The notes below the pieces were generated by a model. It saw nothing but the letters and a program-made list of their open reading frames with translations, ran no database searches and was not told where the DNA came from. A DNA stretch of 64,000 bases. Source: Lumbricus rubellus (lineage: Eukaryota; Annelida; Clitellata; Crassiclitellata; Lumbricidae). The stretch covers positions 30,841,453 to 30,905,452 of the forward strand of contig OX243811.1 of NCBI GenBank assembly GCA_945859605.1. The letters run 5' to 3'. The translations under genes and the position numbers were made by a program. This document shows, piece after piece, positions 37,896 through 51,100 of this stretch (positions are counted from its first letter, which is position 1; the number at the start of each line of letters is the position of its first letter).

Positions 37896-38111
37896 TCAGG
37901 CAGGTTCGTATGTCCAACGACGCCATTTTTCTCTGTCCTGAGCTTCTCTTTTCAGTCCACTGTATCCCTCTTCTGACAGCATCCAGTCCAGCAGCATTGT
38001 TCTTGGTCTGCCTCGCATCCTTTTCTCCTCCATTCTCCCCTCAATGATGTCTTTTAGTAGGGTGTCGCTCCTTAAGATGTGTCCTATCCATTTCTTCTGT
38101 CTTCTCAACAT
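37896..38111 (-). pseudogene. LINE ORF2 C-terminal remnant
   Basis: The frame contains [27 protein letters not shown] and [12 protein letters not shown], the typical C-terminal tail of RTE/BovB-like and related non-LTR polyproteins. It is a different lineage from the CR1/L2-like LINE. Only about 70 codons remain. Confidence 0.6.
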
Positions 38112-38522
38112 TAAAATTATTTAATTCCGAGTTACGAGTATAGGGCCTATAGGCCTATGCACATAAGTGGAAGAATGAAAACGTGAAAGCGTTGTCAAAG
38201 TAGGCCTAACTCCGAGGTAACTTTACACTCGCCAACTACAACTGATCAGGCAACTTCCTACTCATTGGACTTCACTCATGTGGCTGTCTGCTGACTTGGT
38301 TACGATTATATTAGTGATGAATTGTGATGATTTAGATAACAATAGCGAATATCTTTAATCGACCTCAAGCCTCAAATCCAGATGTTTCTGGTTCGAATGA
38401 AAACGAGCAATCAGCTCAGATGCTACCGGTATTGGCTGAGTTACAATCTCTTCAATGTTTATGGTTACTAATAGGACCTATTCATAAGCTTGTGCGAATG
38501 TCTGCTTAGTAATATCGACAAA

Positions 38523-38655
38523 TAAGCGTTTGAAAATTAATCACATTTTATTGGTATACCATAGGTCTTAGAGCTATGAAACATTCAGCACAAATAAGCG
38601 TTTGAAAATTAATCACATTTTATTGGTATAGCCTACCATAGATCTTAGAGCTATG
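38523..38655 (+). repeat. Tandem duplication of about 68 bp
   Basis: Two copies of CAAATAAGCGTTTGAAAATT..AAACATTCAGCA. The second copy differs by an inserted GCCTA at 38631-38635 and one substitution. Confidence 0.85.
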
Positions 38656-38800
38656 AAACATTCAGCATATTTTCTTGGATCGTACAGTTATACATTCTTG
38701 ACCTACTGACAAGTGTTACTGGTTTCCCAGTGCTCAGTCTCAAGATATTTTTATTACGTCTAATTGCACAAACCGGTTCGTTCTTTTAAGAACTTATGTT

Positions 38801-39000
38801 NNNNNNNNNNNNNNNNNNNNNNNNNNNNNNNNNNNNNNNNNNNNNNNNNNNNNNNNNNNNNNNNNNNNNNNNNNNNNNNNNNNNNNNNNNNNNNNNNNNN
38901 NNNNNNNNNNNNNNNNNNNNNNNNNNNNNNNNNNNNNNNNNNNNNNNNNNNNNNNNNNNNNNNNNNNNNNNNNNNNNNNNNNNNNNNNNNNNNNNNNNNN
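38801..39000. other. Assembly gap (200 N)
   Basis: Exactly 200 N. Real length is unknown. It lies about 100 bp upstream of the carbonic anhydrase TATA box, so distal promoter sequence may be missing. Confidence 1.
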
Positions 39001-39100
39001 TTATACATGTATCTCTTGTGGTGTCTGCTTTCATCAGATGATATACTGTATATCGCCGGGACTCAACGAATGTCGGTATGAACAGGATCTGTGGTATCGC

Positions 39101-39108
39101 TATATAAA
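39101..39108 (+). promoter_or_regulatory. TATA box of the carbonic anhydrase gene
   Basis: TATATAAAG lies 59 bp before the start codon at 39160, which leaves about 30 bp of 5' UTR. Confidence 0.6.
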
Positions 39109-39159
39109 GAGACACAGAGCATTTGATGCGCATCCGCTGCACGAAGACGACAACTACTG

Positions 39160-42100
39160 ATGAAGATGGTTGCTGCTGCTGCTGCTGCATCTGTTTGTGC
39201 TGACCTAAGAAGAAGTCATCTCATCGGTGGCATTCTCATCCTCCTCTTATCTGCCTTCGCCAGATCTCAGGGTACGTATGCCAGGGGTTGTTTTAACGTG
39301 CAGCTGGACACAAATAGGCCTAGTGTAGTTGGAAAAGAAATTTGTGCAGTTGAAAATAAGATTTTGTGCAGTAACTCATAGTGTTATAGTGAACGAAGGA
39401 CTAAAAAAGGGTCATCAGTTTTTTTTTTTGGGGGGGGGGAAATTTTAAAATGGTAATATTTTCACGGGATTTCGACGATCAAACATTTGGTCCGTACGAC
39501 TAAAAAGGTCGTTTTGTGCAGATCTAAAAATTTCTTAGAATAATATACCCCTGACATATGCCGAGCCTTATTAATTAATTATCACGATATAGTGCTCAAA
39601 AGTTTTTTTTTCACGATTGCACTATTTCCAACAAGTTCGGGACATCGGATGCGGGAATGACCTTAAAGTGGCGCTTTCAAGTAAACAATTACGAATGCGA
39701 CATCTATGCAGTTTGGGAAGCGGATTCGTAACTGTCTTGTCGGTGTCATTTGTCTATTGACTCTATTCCATAGGAAACTCTGTAGCGCCACAATATGCTT
39801 AATTAACTTTCTTGAAAACTCACTTTGGAATTGTAGTGGACAAAGAGTGACCAGAACATCTTTCGCTACAAATTAAACGCACGCGGTCTTTAATTAGCCA
39901 GGCAGCAAATTGGCGCACAGAACGCAAGGGTAGCACTGCGCAATATATTTTAGATGTTATGCAATAACAATACGGTCAAAAATAATTATAAAGTCTATTG
40001 GCTAAGCGGAGCATTATATCATCTTTATCCAGTTTCTCGTCATATAGACTCATATTAAAATGGATCTGGCCTAATTTTACACCCCCTTGCTTTACCTGAC
40101 TTTACATGGAAAATAGTAAAACCTCAACTTTAGCCGAGCCTATAGTTCATTTTACCTCATTCTTTTATTATTTTATTAAACTGATCATATGACTGAATCT
40201 GTTTTAGAATGGAGCTACGGTGGAGAAACGGGTAAGACATCTTCATTTCACTTAACAAAAAAATAATTATAATGTCAGCGCTTTAGAAAAGCCTAAGACG
40301 AGCTCAAATATGGGGTTGAATTGAACAAATCTTTGACGCAAATGGTTAATTTATTTTTATTTATTTATTTTAACTTTTTCGAAATTTTATATAAGCTAAC
40401 AGCGCATGCAGTAGGCCTACTGCAGGCTACATAATCATTAGCCTATACAACCCTATATAAGCTCTCGCATAATGATTCTTAATGACTTTTTCTTTCATTT
40501 TAGGCAGCCTTACATCACCCTCTCCAAACATCATAATTTTATTAGTTTATAGACTAGTTTATAGGCCTACTGTGCGCCAGATGTTCCTGACTTAATTTGA
40601 CGCCCTTTTCGTTTGGATTGCGCAAATCGAATTTTCTAAAATCCTTGTAAGACTCAGTTCATTTGACTGGCTGGCCTTCACGACTTGAAAATATTGATTT
40701 ACTACAGATCGCTCAATTTGTTTCTGACATTAGTTTCTCCCTTATAGTCCTTGACCTGGGTGCACGGCCGTGTTTTTTCACCGATGCCCTGGCGTGCCAC
40801 AGATGTGCTTGACTGTTGACGTCCTTTCCGCTTGGATGGTGTCAAATCGCTTCTCTTAGCCTAAAGCCATAGATTCATTTCATTTGCCAGCATTGTTAGG
40901 TGGCCATCGGAAACTTGAAAATAGTGATTTACTCCAGCTCGCTCAAATTTGTCTGACATTAGTTTCTCCCTCCATGGGCGCTCGCAGAAATTTTTGCAGG
41001 AGGGGGCAAAACGGTTTACTGTCAATACCGCGCACACAATACCGCGCACACAACACCGCGCACACAATACCGCGATTTTCAATACCGCGCACGATCGTTA
41101 CCGCGCATGCAGTGGCGGCGCAAGCTCTACAATTTCGGCAGGTCGCGGCACGGTCATGGGACCTATTTGGCAGGTCAAAGAAAATTTTGATTGAATTTGA
41201 AATAACAACCTAGGCCTAAGCAACTTAACACAATAGGTATACAAAACGAAGAAAACTGTCGTTAACCGATTATAGCCCAATTATTTATTTGTAGCATATT
41301 CATGCATCTGCAACTTTACTAATCTTGAGAGAATTTAATTTTAAACAAATAAATTTGTCTAAGTACAACGGCATCAATTAAGGCTCATAGGCTATCACTT
41401 CGCTTTGTCCTTGTGATTGGAAACGACAGCTAGATCCGACAGGCGTTGTTAAAAAATTTGTCTAAGTACAACGGCATCAATTAAGGCTCATAGGCTATCA
41501 CTTCGCTTTGTCCTTGTGATTGTTAACGACAGCTAGATCCGACAGGCGTTGTTCAATATTCAGCCATTGCTGTGCGAAGATGGGTTTCAATTAGTTTTAA
41601 TCGGATAAGGATTCTTTCTTCCTCCGATGACGAGACTAGAATAGGTGCATCCTATCTGCAACATTTTATATTAATTGTGCATGTCGTAGAATGCATCTTT
41701 AGCCTATAATGTAGGCCTACAGAAATTATAGAAATCAAGGATGCGTTTCATAGTCTCTCAGAGGTGTAGGTAGTAAACCATGTCGGCTCTTTTCCTTTCC
41801 GTAGAGGCCTAATTCCATCCATTTGCCTCATTTCAACTTCTAGGAATCTAGTTAGTTCATAAAAATTATCTGCTTCATAGTGCCGCACGAAAGGTGCCAC
41901 GACGTCAAACTTCATGAATGATGCATGTGATGAATTAAAAGCGACCGACTTTTTTTTATAAATCTTAACGTAACAGCTCCAATCCGGCAAAACTTGATTT
42001 TAGAGTTTAAAACATGACCTACATTGTACGGTAGGCTACCTATACTATAGATAGGTCAAGACGTAAAAGTGAATTTGATCAAATAGGCTAATTACACTAC

Positions 42101-45100
42101 AACACTATAGTAATCTCGTGGGCGAGGAAAAAAATTAGATTTTTCATTTAAAACTCTTAAGTAGGCCTACATGCAAATGTAAAGAAGATATTAAAATTCC
42201 AAAGATTTTTTGGCAGGTCATTAGGCAGGTCGTGAGCAAAATAGGCAGGTCAAATGACCTGCCGCGACCTGCCGTAGCGCCGCCACTGCGCGCATGATCG
42301 ATACCGCGAATTTGTTCAATCCAGCTTATATTTCAAACTATAAATACCTCCATCCAGCTTCGATTTCTCGCTCGTTATTTTAGTCAATTCAGCTTCTATT
42401 TCATATATAATAGTACCCTCATCCAACTTCCATTTCTCATGCTTTATTTTCCTCAATCCAGCTTCTATTTCAGACATAGAATTACAATAATCCAGCTCTA
42501 ATTTCTCGTGCTCTATTTTTGTCAATCCAGCTTCTATTTTATATATAAAAATACCCTCATCCAGCTTCCATTTCTCATGCTATATTTTCGTCAACCCAGC
42601 TTCTATTTGACACATAGAAATACCTTCATCAAGCTCCTATTTCTATGTATTTCTTTGTCTGAAAAAGAAGCTGGATTGACGAAAATAAACATGAGAAATA
42701 AGAGCTGGATGAAGGTATTTCTATGTCTGATATAGAAGCTGGATTGACGAGAATAACGAGCGAGAAATAGAAGCTGAATGAAGATAGATATAGGTATGAA
42801 ATAAAAGCTCGATTCAACAAATTCGCGGTATCGATCGTGCGCGGTAACGATCGTGCGCGGTATTGAAAATCGCGGTATTGTGTGCGCGGTGTTGTGTGCG
42901 CGGTATTGTGTGCGCGGTATTGACCGGATACCGGGCAAAACACGATGGTCAGCGTTAAATATTTTTCATCAGGAGGTCAAAAATGCAAAGCGGGGAGTTA
43001 AGAACATGTATGGGTATTTTTCACAGAGGTTTCTTGATGTAAATTTCTCAGTTTCACTTTTTAAAATTTCTAATATGAATTTTTTCTTTTTGCAAGAAAA
43101 TTTGTTTTAAAAATCGAAAAGTATTGGTTAAAAGTAGGTTTTTAAATTCTCTAATGCGAAGAAATTTGTTATAAACCCCCAAAGTAGTAGTGATAAAATA
43201 GGTTTCAATTTTCCAGGGGGGGCAAGTGCCCCCTTGCCCCTATGTGTGGGCGCCCATGTCTCCCTCACGGTCCGTGACTTGGGTGGCTGCGGGTGTCACC
43301 CTTAGCCGTGAAATTAATATAGTCTCTCTCAACATGTTAACTTATATTATTGCTCAAAGCTGTTACTATCACCTTCGCCAGCGCCGAGTTGTTGCTCGCT
43401 CTCTTTCTCATGACGCGCTAGTTGTGCTTAATTGTGCATGCCTTTGTTACTATTTGAATTAACCATAATAATGATTGTTGCTCCGTCTTTGTTAACCTCC
43501 CCATTGGAGTCCTGGGACGATTAGATCGGGTTCCGTGCTCCGCTGCTCGGCTCATTTTCAACGAATTCCCAAAAATTTCTCTCTGTCTCTGCCTACATGC
43601 GTGATCTGTAGCTTTGGTTGCCTGTAGCCCAACGTATCTCATAATTATAGAATTGCTGCTCTGGTTTCACACTGCATCCCTGGTTGCGCTCCATCTTACC
43701 TACATGTACATGTAGGCTACGCGATCTCTGTCGCCCAGTCTCTGACGTCGAAGCGCATCGGGCTCTTCACTCTGCTATAATGAAGGGGTAAACTCCTAGT
43801 TCCACGGGCTCCCTTAGCTGTCAGACAACGCCGAGCTTTATCGGTTGTATAGGGTGACTAGGGTCATTGATTTGACCTCCATCCAAAGCTTCATTTACTA
43901 CATCTGACCATTCAAACTTCGTTTCATAAATCTCCCAAGTCTTTTTTCTTTCGCCGTGGCTGGGCTCGGAGCGCTTCTGAGTAGGTTCCTTTAAGGGGCT
44001 CTATATAAATTCATAGAATGAATTAATGAATGAATGAATTAGGGCCGACTATAATTATTATCATACTTCACCTTATAGGCCTACGGGCTGTCACACAATA
44101 TAGTTGACCTTGATTGGTGATTATTTGCGTGTGGATTAGGACCTGACCACTGGTCAGATAGTTATCCAAACTGCGGTGGACAGAACCAATCACCGATCGA
44201 CATCAACAGCCAATCAACAAACACCGTCCAAGGACTTGACCTCATCTATACCAACTACGACCAACCAATCGATGGACAGTTCACCGTCACTAACAACGGA
44301 CACTCAGGTATAGGCCTGCCAGTATACCAATCAACCAACTGCATATCGTATCGCATCATATACGTGAGAATTTATGCAGCGCCTTTTAGAGTGTACTAGC
44401 TAGTAGCTATTCAGAGTGACAACCCAGAGGAAATAAGAAAATCTGCAGGAGTAGCCTAGCTGAATATGACACCTAATACGATCTAACCCGTGGTAAGACT
44501 TAACACGGATATGGAGAAGGAGTTCATTCCACGTGGAAGGACCCACGATGGCAAAAACGCGGTGCTGGTCTATGGTAGTCCGTGATCGAGGAACTAGGAT
44601 ATTACTATATACTAGGATATATAATTATATATAATTATATGTATAATTATATATATAGTATATACAAGAAGCAAAATTAGTACCAGATACATAATTGCTC
44701 ATCTTAATAATGAATATAAATAAGCAAGACTAGTAATGTACAACGTAGTAGAAAAACAAGAACCCACAATTGGACCAAGACAGCAACCATGAAAGAGCCG
44801 TATATCCCGGGGGGGGAGGAGGAGGAAATTCCCTCCTCACTTATTCACCTGAGGAGGGAACGTGAAGGAATTTCCTCCCACAATTTCTCTCAGCTGTTTA
44901 ATCATAGTCGGAAGTAATACTGATGTGCACGATGCAAAGTGTTTAGGCTACTCCGATTGTAATCCCCGTGTTTTCTGTCGGCTGTCGTTTCAGTCCAGGT
45001 CAGCATTCCAGACGGTTCTGGAATAACCATAGACCACGGTCTCCTGCCAAGCACATACACGTTGGCCCAGTTCCACTTCCACTGGGGAAGCGAGGATTCG

Positions 45101-48100
45101 ATCGGATCGGAACACAACCTCGACAGCAAGTCATATCCAATGGAGGTATACCAGCTTAGTTGCCGTAGCAACCGTTTCTATAACAACGACAACCTTTTCT
45201 TATTGCAGAACAATCGCAGAAGCAACTGTTCTTGCTTTGTCGAATGTAATAATGGCGATGACTACGACGACAACGACTACGGCAACGACGATGATGATAT
45301 AATTATGCATGTGATGACGGTATTAACACTAAGATTGAACTGGCAATACAGAATCGGTTCTAGAGCATACGGTAGTTTAACTTTCCTAATGAGTTGATCG
45401 TCCTTTTCCAGTCCCATCATTGAACCCTCCTTAATTATAGAATTGCCTTCCATCCACACTGCGTCGGACTTTTCTTTCTCGACCTCTACCTACATTGTCA
45501 CTTCTTAAAACCTTTTTCCCCTCGGGGTTCTCGCACTGGGACAGAGCGGCGCTATAGAAATTACTAATTAGCAAGGCCGTAGACAGGGGGGTGTTCTGGG
45601 TGTTTGAACACCCCCCGAAATGGAAAATGCAGTAAAAAAAACTATAGCATTTTCTAGTTCGTGATACAAAAAAACATGAAAAAGCCACGAAAACACCCCC
45701 CGAAATGACATAATAGATTAAATTTCGGGTTCCATGACATTAGAACGGACGACAAAAGAACGTGCGACACTAGAACGGCGACAGTAGAACGGTGTACAGA
45801 TGACCGCTGAGACAATTGAACGGCCAGACAGTTGAACGGGCGACAGATGACCGGTGGACAATTGATCGGTAAAGTCATAGTAAAATTTAAAAGCAATCCA
45901 ACATTCACTGTCTTTGACATGTAGGCCTAGACCTACCAAGTTCAACTCCTATAGTTATATGACAAATGGGCAACCATTCGACATCGCCATGATATTTTGC
46001 CATTCTGGTATTGTTTTTCTCTCAAATACTCATAATTTCGATGTATGAGCGTCTTTTTACCATATGTTAACTGCAGTGGCGGCGCCAGCTCTACAATTTC
46101 GGCAGGTCGCGGCACGGTCATGGGACCTATTTGGCAGGTAAAAGAAATTTTTGATTGAATTTGAAATAACAACATAGCCTATAGGCCTAAGCAACTTAAC
46201 ATAATAGGTATACAAAAACGAAGAAAACTGTCGTTAACCGATTATAGCCCAATTATTTATTTGTAGCACATTCATGCATCTGCAACTTTACTAATCTTGA
46301 GAGAATTTAATTTTAAACAAATAAATTTGTCTAAGTACAACGGCATCAATAATTATTAATGCTCATAGGCTATCACTTCGCTTTGTCCTTGTGATTGGAA
46401 ACGACAGCTAGATCCGACAGGCGTTGTTCAATATTCAGCCATTGCTGTGCGAAGATGGGTTGCAATTAGTTTTAATCGGATAAGGATTCTTTCTTCCTCC
46501 GATGACGAGACTAGAATAGGTGCATCCTATCTGCAACATCTTATATTAATTGTGCATGTCGTAGAATGCATCTTTAGCCTATAATACGACGTAGGCCTAC
46601 AGAAATTATAGAAATCAAGGATGCGTTTCATAGTCTCTCAGAGGTGTAGGTAGTAAACCATGTCGGCTCTTTTCCTTTCCGTAGAGGCCTAATTCCATCC
46701 ATTTGCCTCATTTCAACTTCTAGGAATCTAGTTAGTTCATAAAAATTATCTGCTTCATAGTGCCGCACGAATTAAAGGTGCCACGACGTCAAACTTCATG
46801 AATGATGCATGTGATGAATTAAAAGCGACCGACTTTTTTTACAAATCTTAACGTAACAGCTCCAATCCGGCAAAACATGATTTTAGAGTTTAAAACATGA
46901 CCTACATTGTACGGTAGGCTACCTATAGGCCTACTATAGATATATGTCAAGACGTAAAAGTGAATTTGATCAAATAGGCTAATTACACTACAACACTAGT
47001 AATCTCGTGGGCGAGGAAAAAATTAGATTTTTCATTTAAAACTCTTAAGTAGGCCTACATGCAAATGTAAAGAAGATATTAAAATTCCAAAGATTTTTTG
47101 GCAGGTCATTAGGCAGGTCGTGAGCAAAATAGGCAGGTCAAATGACCTGCCGCGACCTGCCGTAGCGCCGCCACTGGTTAACTGTCTCTAGCATAGGCGT
47201 ACGAGGCGGGGGTCCAGAGGGGGCAAATGCCCCCCACCCAACTTTCGGGCAAGTCTGGTTTTTTGGGCAGAAGTTCAATCTTTGGCCCCCCCCCCCCCCA
47301 CTGCATAAATCTCCCGTACGCTTATGGTCTCTAGCATTTAGTGTCGCCAAACGTCGCTCCCAACATTCAGTAAAAACTCAGAGTTGGCCTAAGTGCGTAG
47401 TGTTCAACGCCGCACCTTGTGAATTGTTCATTAGTCGGCCCGGTAATATGACGCTCCGGTCAAGTGTCGCCTATTCTATTGTCGGCCCGTTCTAATATCG
47501 CCCGTTAAAGTGTCGCCGGTCAAGTGTCGTCCGTTCAAATGACCACCGTTCAAATGTCCGTACACCAAATTTCGATCTGAAAAATTGAAGTTGAGGACTA
47601 AAAAATCATCACAAATTGTTACGGTGAAAATGGGAAATATTTTCAAGATTTCGACCTGATGACTAAAAAAAGGTCATCAGAAAATTTGGCCGATAAAAAT
47701 GGAAATTTTTCAGAAATTCAGCCTGCCCAAAACTGAAATCCTGGCCGCCGCTGAAAACACCCCCGAAATAAAATCCTGGCTATGGCTTTGCTAATTAGGC
47801 TACTTTACATTAAAAATGATGACAATGAGGAGGAGGAGGAGGAGGAGGAGGAGGAGGAGGAGGAGGAGGAGAAGAAGAAGAAGAAGAAGAAGAAGAAGAA
47901 GAAGAAGAAGAAGAAGAAGAAGAAGAAGAAGAAGAAGAAGAAGAAGAAGAAGAAGAAGAAGAAAGAGTATTATCATGGTGATAACGATGTCGTTATTTAT
48001 AGATCCACTTGGTTCACTACAACAGTGACATGTATTCAGACTTTGCGTCGGCAGTCGACAAGACAAATGGATTGGCTGTTCTGGGAATTTTCGTCGAAGT

Positions 48101-51100
48101 AAGTAGCCTATACATCCTATATACGAATGTAAATTTATGGTAGAATAAACAAAAAGCGAATGTTGCAGTAAATTTAATCACTTATTGTTTGGACATCCTA
48201 TGCGAATGTAAATTTATGGAAGAACAAACAAAAAGCGAATGTTGCAGTAAATTTAATCACTTATTGTTTGGACATCCTATGCGAATGTAAATTTATGGAA
48301 GAACAAACAAAAAGCGAATGTTGCAGTAAATTTAATCACTTATTGTTTGGAGTCTGAGCCTGAGCGTGAGGGAGCATCAATATTTTGAGTTCAGTTTTCA
48401 TTGCGAGAGGATCGTGTTTGGGGTCAGCTGCCTTTTTAGCCCTCGCCGCGACACGTTTGAATGTTTGAAAGACCGACGCTTAACTCAACCAATATCGGTT
48501 GAGCATATTTCTGCTGTAGCCTACCTTGTCCTTGTGCTGTATGGCTAATTTCTTTTGATGTTTACTGTGGTCACATTCCCAGCACTACTGCAAACAATCG
48601 ACTTCCTTCATATATACAGGGTGGGCCAAAAAAAGTAATCCACTACGATATTTTGCCAATATCTTGGCCAAAAATAGGACTTTTTTAAATCCAGTTTTAC
48701 GGGCTTGAAGGTTATTCATATCTACGTATAATAGCCAAATTTCATCGCCATATGTGAAACAGAACAAAAGTTATATCACTTTTAGTGAGGCCACCCACCA
48801 TTTTTTGACGATTCAAAAACGAAACGCATAAAAATTAGGTTTTTTGCTAATATCATGGCCAGAAGTATGAATTTCGAATTGAAATTTTACAGGCTTGAAG
48901 ACAATTCATATTTACACATGATGGCCAAATTTCATAAAAAATATTCCAGACACAACAAAAGTTATACCACTTCTAGTGAAGCCACCCACCTTTTTTGACG
49001 ATTCAAAAACGAAACGCAGCAGAAAGTAACAAAAACACGATTTTATCAAGTCTCATCTCAAATAACTGTTGTCACATGAACTTGGTAGTGCTTCACAACT
49101 TGTTTTCAATGTGCCCACCACCAGTGACAAAACTTTTGTTGAGTGTCTTTGCAAGGTTCTTGATGGACCTGTTGATTAACGTCACAGATTCCTTATTTAC
49201 CAATTTGATTATCATCTTGCTAAGTGACTTCTCAGTGATGTGCAGCTACGCTGGTACCCTGTTTCTTTTTTAAAGAGTAATAATAGTGATCATCTGGCAA
49301 TATCAAGTCTATTTGATAACAAATATTTGAGATGGGACTTAATAAAATTGTGTTTTTGCTACTTTTTGTTGCGTCACCCTTCAGAATCGTCAAAAAAACC
49401 GCGGGGGTCTCACTGAATGTGGTATAACTTTTGTTCTCTTTGAAATATTTTTATGAAATCTGGACATCATGTGTAAATATGAATTGTCTGTAAGCGTGTA
49501 AAATTTCATTTCGATATTCTTACTTTTAACCAAGATATTCACCAGAATAATTGAATTGGTTTTTACAATTTTTTGCTGCGTCGCGTTTTTGAATCGTCAA
49601 AAAACGGTGGGTGGCCTCTCTAAACGTGGTGTAACTTTTGTTGTGTTTGAAATATTTTAATGAAATCTGGCCATCATGTGTAAATATGAATTGTCTTTAA
49701 GACTGTAAAATTTCATTTCGAAATTCTTAATTCTGGCCAAGATATGGGCAAAAAACTGTAGGGAATTACTTTTTTATGGCCCACCCTGTAGAGTCGTTGT
49801 GATTTTTACCTAGCAAATTGACCTCACCCTTCCTTCTACTGTTTGGTCTGGATTTCCTCTCACATCTTTCCTCGACTACACGATGTAACACGAAGCCCTC
49901 TTGCCAAACCCCAAAACAATTATAAATATAGGCCACCTAGACCTAGTAGTAAACAGCTCAAAGGTACAGAAGAACAACTAGACTGCAGGTGATACTAAAA
50001 CATATGTCTGCAGCAGTTGAATCTCTTGCCACTCAGCATATTCCATAATATTGCTTCCGTTCGTGTTATGAACAAGTTGCATAGTACGGAGACCTTTGAT
50101 ATATCCTTAACCCCGGATCTCAACAGAAATTGAGATGTCAGTAGTCAAATATAGACAGAGCTGAATCAGTTAAGTATTATTACTAACTAGTAATTAATTA
50201 GTAATTAGTTAATTATTATTAATAATTAGTTAAGGTAACTAATTAAGGTAATTAGGTCAAATTAATTATGGTAATTAGCCTATTATAATAATTAGGTCAT
50301 ATTAATTAGTAATTATATTAATTAGGAAAATAATTAGTAAATTAATTAGGTAATTATGTTAATTAGTGTAATAGTCAACCCTAATTAGCAGCGCTACAGG
50401 GCCCCTCCCCGCCCCGCCCCGCCCCGCCCCGCGGGGTCCGCAAGCGCGGGAACCGGAAGCGCGGGGTCCGCAAGCGCGGGAACCGGAAGCGCGGGAACCG
50501 AAAGCGCGGGAACCGGAAGCGCGGGAACCGGAAGCGCCGGAACCGGAAGCGCGGGAACCGGAAGCGCCGGAACCGGAAGTGTCGGAATCGGAAGTGCCGG
50601 AACCGGAAGTGCGAGAACCTGAAATGCTGCGGCCAATCAGCGAGCGAGAACCTTGCTAGCCCAGGAAGCGGCGACCAATCAGCGAGCGAGAACCTTGCTA
50701 GTCCAGGAAGCTGCGGCCAATCAGCGAGCGAGAATCTTACTAGCCCAGGAATATATGACCAATAGGTAAGCGCCAATGCTAGTAGGAAATTAAAATAAGT
50801 ATGAAACAACAAACACAGTGGGTTGACAAATTTTTTCTTCCAACACAAACTTTATTTCTTCAACAATTTCACAACACTTCACAAAATTATGCAATAACTT
50901 TAATATTTTACAATGTCTTTTCGAGAATTTTGAATGTTCATTACAAAGTATTTACAGGTATATTTACATGCCCATACGACAAAGATTCAGACGAATTTAG
51001 CAAGTATCTCTTATCGTCATAGGGCGAAAGTGCTGCCTTCCTTAACTCTACAGTGTGTAGTTCGTGCTTTGTGCTTCGTATAGCACAGAATTTGGAACTT

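Larger units (their letters stand above)
40973..43258. mobile_element. hAT-like element A (contains B, which contains C1)
   Basis: Ends CATGGGCGCTCGCAGAAA and GGGCGCCCATG are inverted. A perfect 8-bp duplication TCTCCCTC lies at 40965-40972 and 43259-43266. Without the nested insertions A is about 0.36 kb, like its relative at 57108-57483. Confidence 0.9.
40560..44040 (+). mobile_element. Degenerate CR1/L2-like LINE interrupted by transposon A
   Basis: Left part 40560-40972 and right part 43267-44040 join at the target site TCTCCCTC. Near the junction, codons for LSDISFS and VRDLG resemble LLSETFPLF and SVRDLGVV of the LINE at 35200. Later come [18 protein letters not shown] and CAPSYLTYMY, then the tail GGAGCGCTTCTGAGTAGG with (AATG)n. 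The left part also holds an approximate duplication of about 220 bp (about 40560-40760 versus 40780-40970). It lies in intron 2 of the carbonic anhydrase gene. Confidence 0.55.
45728..47566. mobile_element. Foldback element F with repeat-built arms, inside E
   Basis: It starts GGTTCCATGACATT and ends GTCCGTACACC. Duplication AAATTTCG (8 bp; 45720-45727, 47567-47574). Both arms are arrays of units of about 16-18 bp, GAACGG-GCGACA-like on the left and TGTCGCC-GTTCAAAT-like on the right. Like B it has GGT..ACC ends and arms built of short tandem repeats, but with different unit sequences. Confidence 0.75.
45572..47790. mobile_element. hAT-like element E (contains F, C2 and G)
   Basis: Ends CAAGGCCGTAGACAGG and CCTGGCTATGGCTTTG. 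Perfect 8-bp duplication CTAATTAG at 45564-45571 and 47791-47798. Near the ends are ACACCCCCCGAAAT and its complement. It lies in intron 4 of the carbonic anhydrase gene. Confidence 0.85.

Noticed and set aside
48112..48351. CRISPR-like array (three 79-bp repeats)
   Set aside because: Direct tandem copies without spacers, in an intron of an animal gene.
48995..49273. 92-codon frame
   Set aside because: Lies within the palindromic mariner-like MITE; hydrophobic composition without transposase motifs.
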